A stretch of DNA of 5,956 nt, from the NCBI GenBank assembly GCA_023488865.1, contig JAMDDG010000004.1:1-5956 (forward strand). Direction: 5' to 3'. Below, in pieces: positions 5,410 through 5,956 of this stretch. Below the pieces are notes generated by a model. The model was given only the letters and a program-made list of their open reading frames with translations. It did no database searches and was not told the origin of the DNA. Made by a program: the position numbers and the translations under genes. This stretch comes from Bacteroidota bacterium (GTDB lineage Bacteria > Bacteroidota > Bacteroidia > Bacteroidales > Prolixibacteraceae). Position 1 is the stretch's first letter; each line of letters starts with the position of its first letter.

Positions 5410-5956
5410 GTGAAAAAGATCAGGTTGAAAATTTTAGGGCTCTCCTACAGTCAGGACCAATCGGGCGCTTATGCCCTTGTATTGGCTGAAACTGATGGAA
5501 ACAGGCGAATACCCATCATCATCGGAGCAGTTGAAGCCCAGGCAATTGCAATCAATTTGGAGGGACTGAAACCTCCCCGGCCTTTGACACATGATCTGTT
5601 TACTACCGTGCTTTCCACTTTCAACATTAAGATTACTGAAGTCTTTATTCACTCTTTTGAAGAGGGGATTTTCTATGCGGAGATGAAATTAACCGGAGAA
5701 AAAGGGAATTTCAATATCGACTCCAGAACATCTGATGCCATTGCCCTCGCACTGCGTTGCAGTTGTCCGATTTATACAACCGAAGAGGTAATGAACCAGA
5801 CCGGCATTATCATTGATTTCGAAGATTCTGAAGAAGCTACTATGGAAGAGGCAACCGATGAACATTCACTTTACGATGAATTTACCCTTGACGAGCTGAA
5901 CGAAATGCTCGACAAAGCCGTTCACAACGAAGAGTATGAAAAAGCTTCCGTGATAA
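5410..5956 (+). CDS. BFN/DUF151 bifunctional nuclease with UVR motif, 3' end cut off
   Basis: The first 182 codons of a BFN (bifunctional nuclease, DUF151) protein, a small family with reported DNase/RNase activity (Thermotoga TM0160 and plant homologues). Seen: a first strand KKIRLKILGLSYSQ, GAYALVLAE (19-27), the signature PIIIGAVEAQAIAI (35-48), PRPLTHDL (56-63), and DSRTSDAIALALR (104-116), all typical of the domain. An acidic linker (about 136-157) leads to TLDELNEMLDKAVHNEEYEKAS (159-180), which matches the start of a UVR (UvrB/UvrC-interaction) motif; the reading frame leaves the window still open, so the end of the motif and the stop are not seen. The start is taken as GTG at 5410 because it puts MKKI at the family N-terminus; there is no ATG nearby. 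The frame is open further upstream, with another GTG at 5356 that would add 18 residues across the hairpin, which is less likely. No clear Shine-Dalgarno is visible. Confidence 0.93.
   Translation, partial: MKKIRLKILGLSYSQDQSGAYALVLAETDGNRRIPIIIGAVEAQAIAINLEGLKPPRPLTHDLFTTVLSTFNIKITEVFIHSFEEGIFYAEMKLTGEKGNFNIDSRTSDAIALALRCSCPIYTTEEVMNQTGIIIDFEDSEEATMEEATDEHSLYDEFTLDELNEMLDKAVHNEEYEKASVI

Overview
The window reads as an ordinary chromosomal segment from a member of the Bacteroidota, most likely the order Bacteroidales. The evidence is the family mix (a TonB-type energy transducer, a single-domain metal-binding protein, ClpB, a YycJ/WalJ-type metallo-hydrolase and a BFN/DUF151 nuclease with a C-terminal UVR motif), the general lack of Shine-Dalgarno sequences before the starts, AT-rich leaders, and intergenic hairpin repeats built from CTTTGTG-like units. 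A genus cannot be assigned from sequence reading alone.

Layout, all genes on the + strand: 30-773 is a TonB-like protein with one N-terminal membrane anchor; 774-909 is an AT-rich spacer with a weak promoter candidate; 910-1155 is a small heavy-metal-associated (HMA) protein; 1156-1306 is a clpB leader carrying a perfect TGCCATGGCA palindrome overlapping a sigma-54-like -24/-12 element; 1307-3892 is a complete ClpB disaggregase; 3893-4148 is a spacer with a long imperfect hairpin; 4149-4910 is the metallo-hydrolase; 4911-5409 is a 499-base gene-free stretch with a composite inverted/tandem repeat, a possible decayed coding remnant and a second long hairpin; 5410 to the window end is a BFN nuclease starting at GTG and cut by the window edge.

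The genes do not form an obvious pathway. Spacers of 136 to 499 bases suggest mostly separate transcription units. Themes are envelope energy transduction (TonB-like), metal handling (HMA), protein rescue after stress (ClpB) and nucleic-acid processing (the metallo-hydrolase and BFN). I found no defence system, CRISPR array, transposase or RNA gene, and no convincing undescribed system. The points most worth a second look are the clpB leader and the cluster of palindromic repeats on both sides of the metallo-hydrolase gene.
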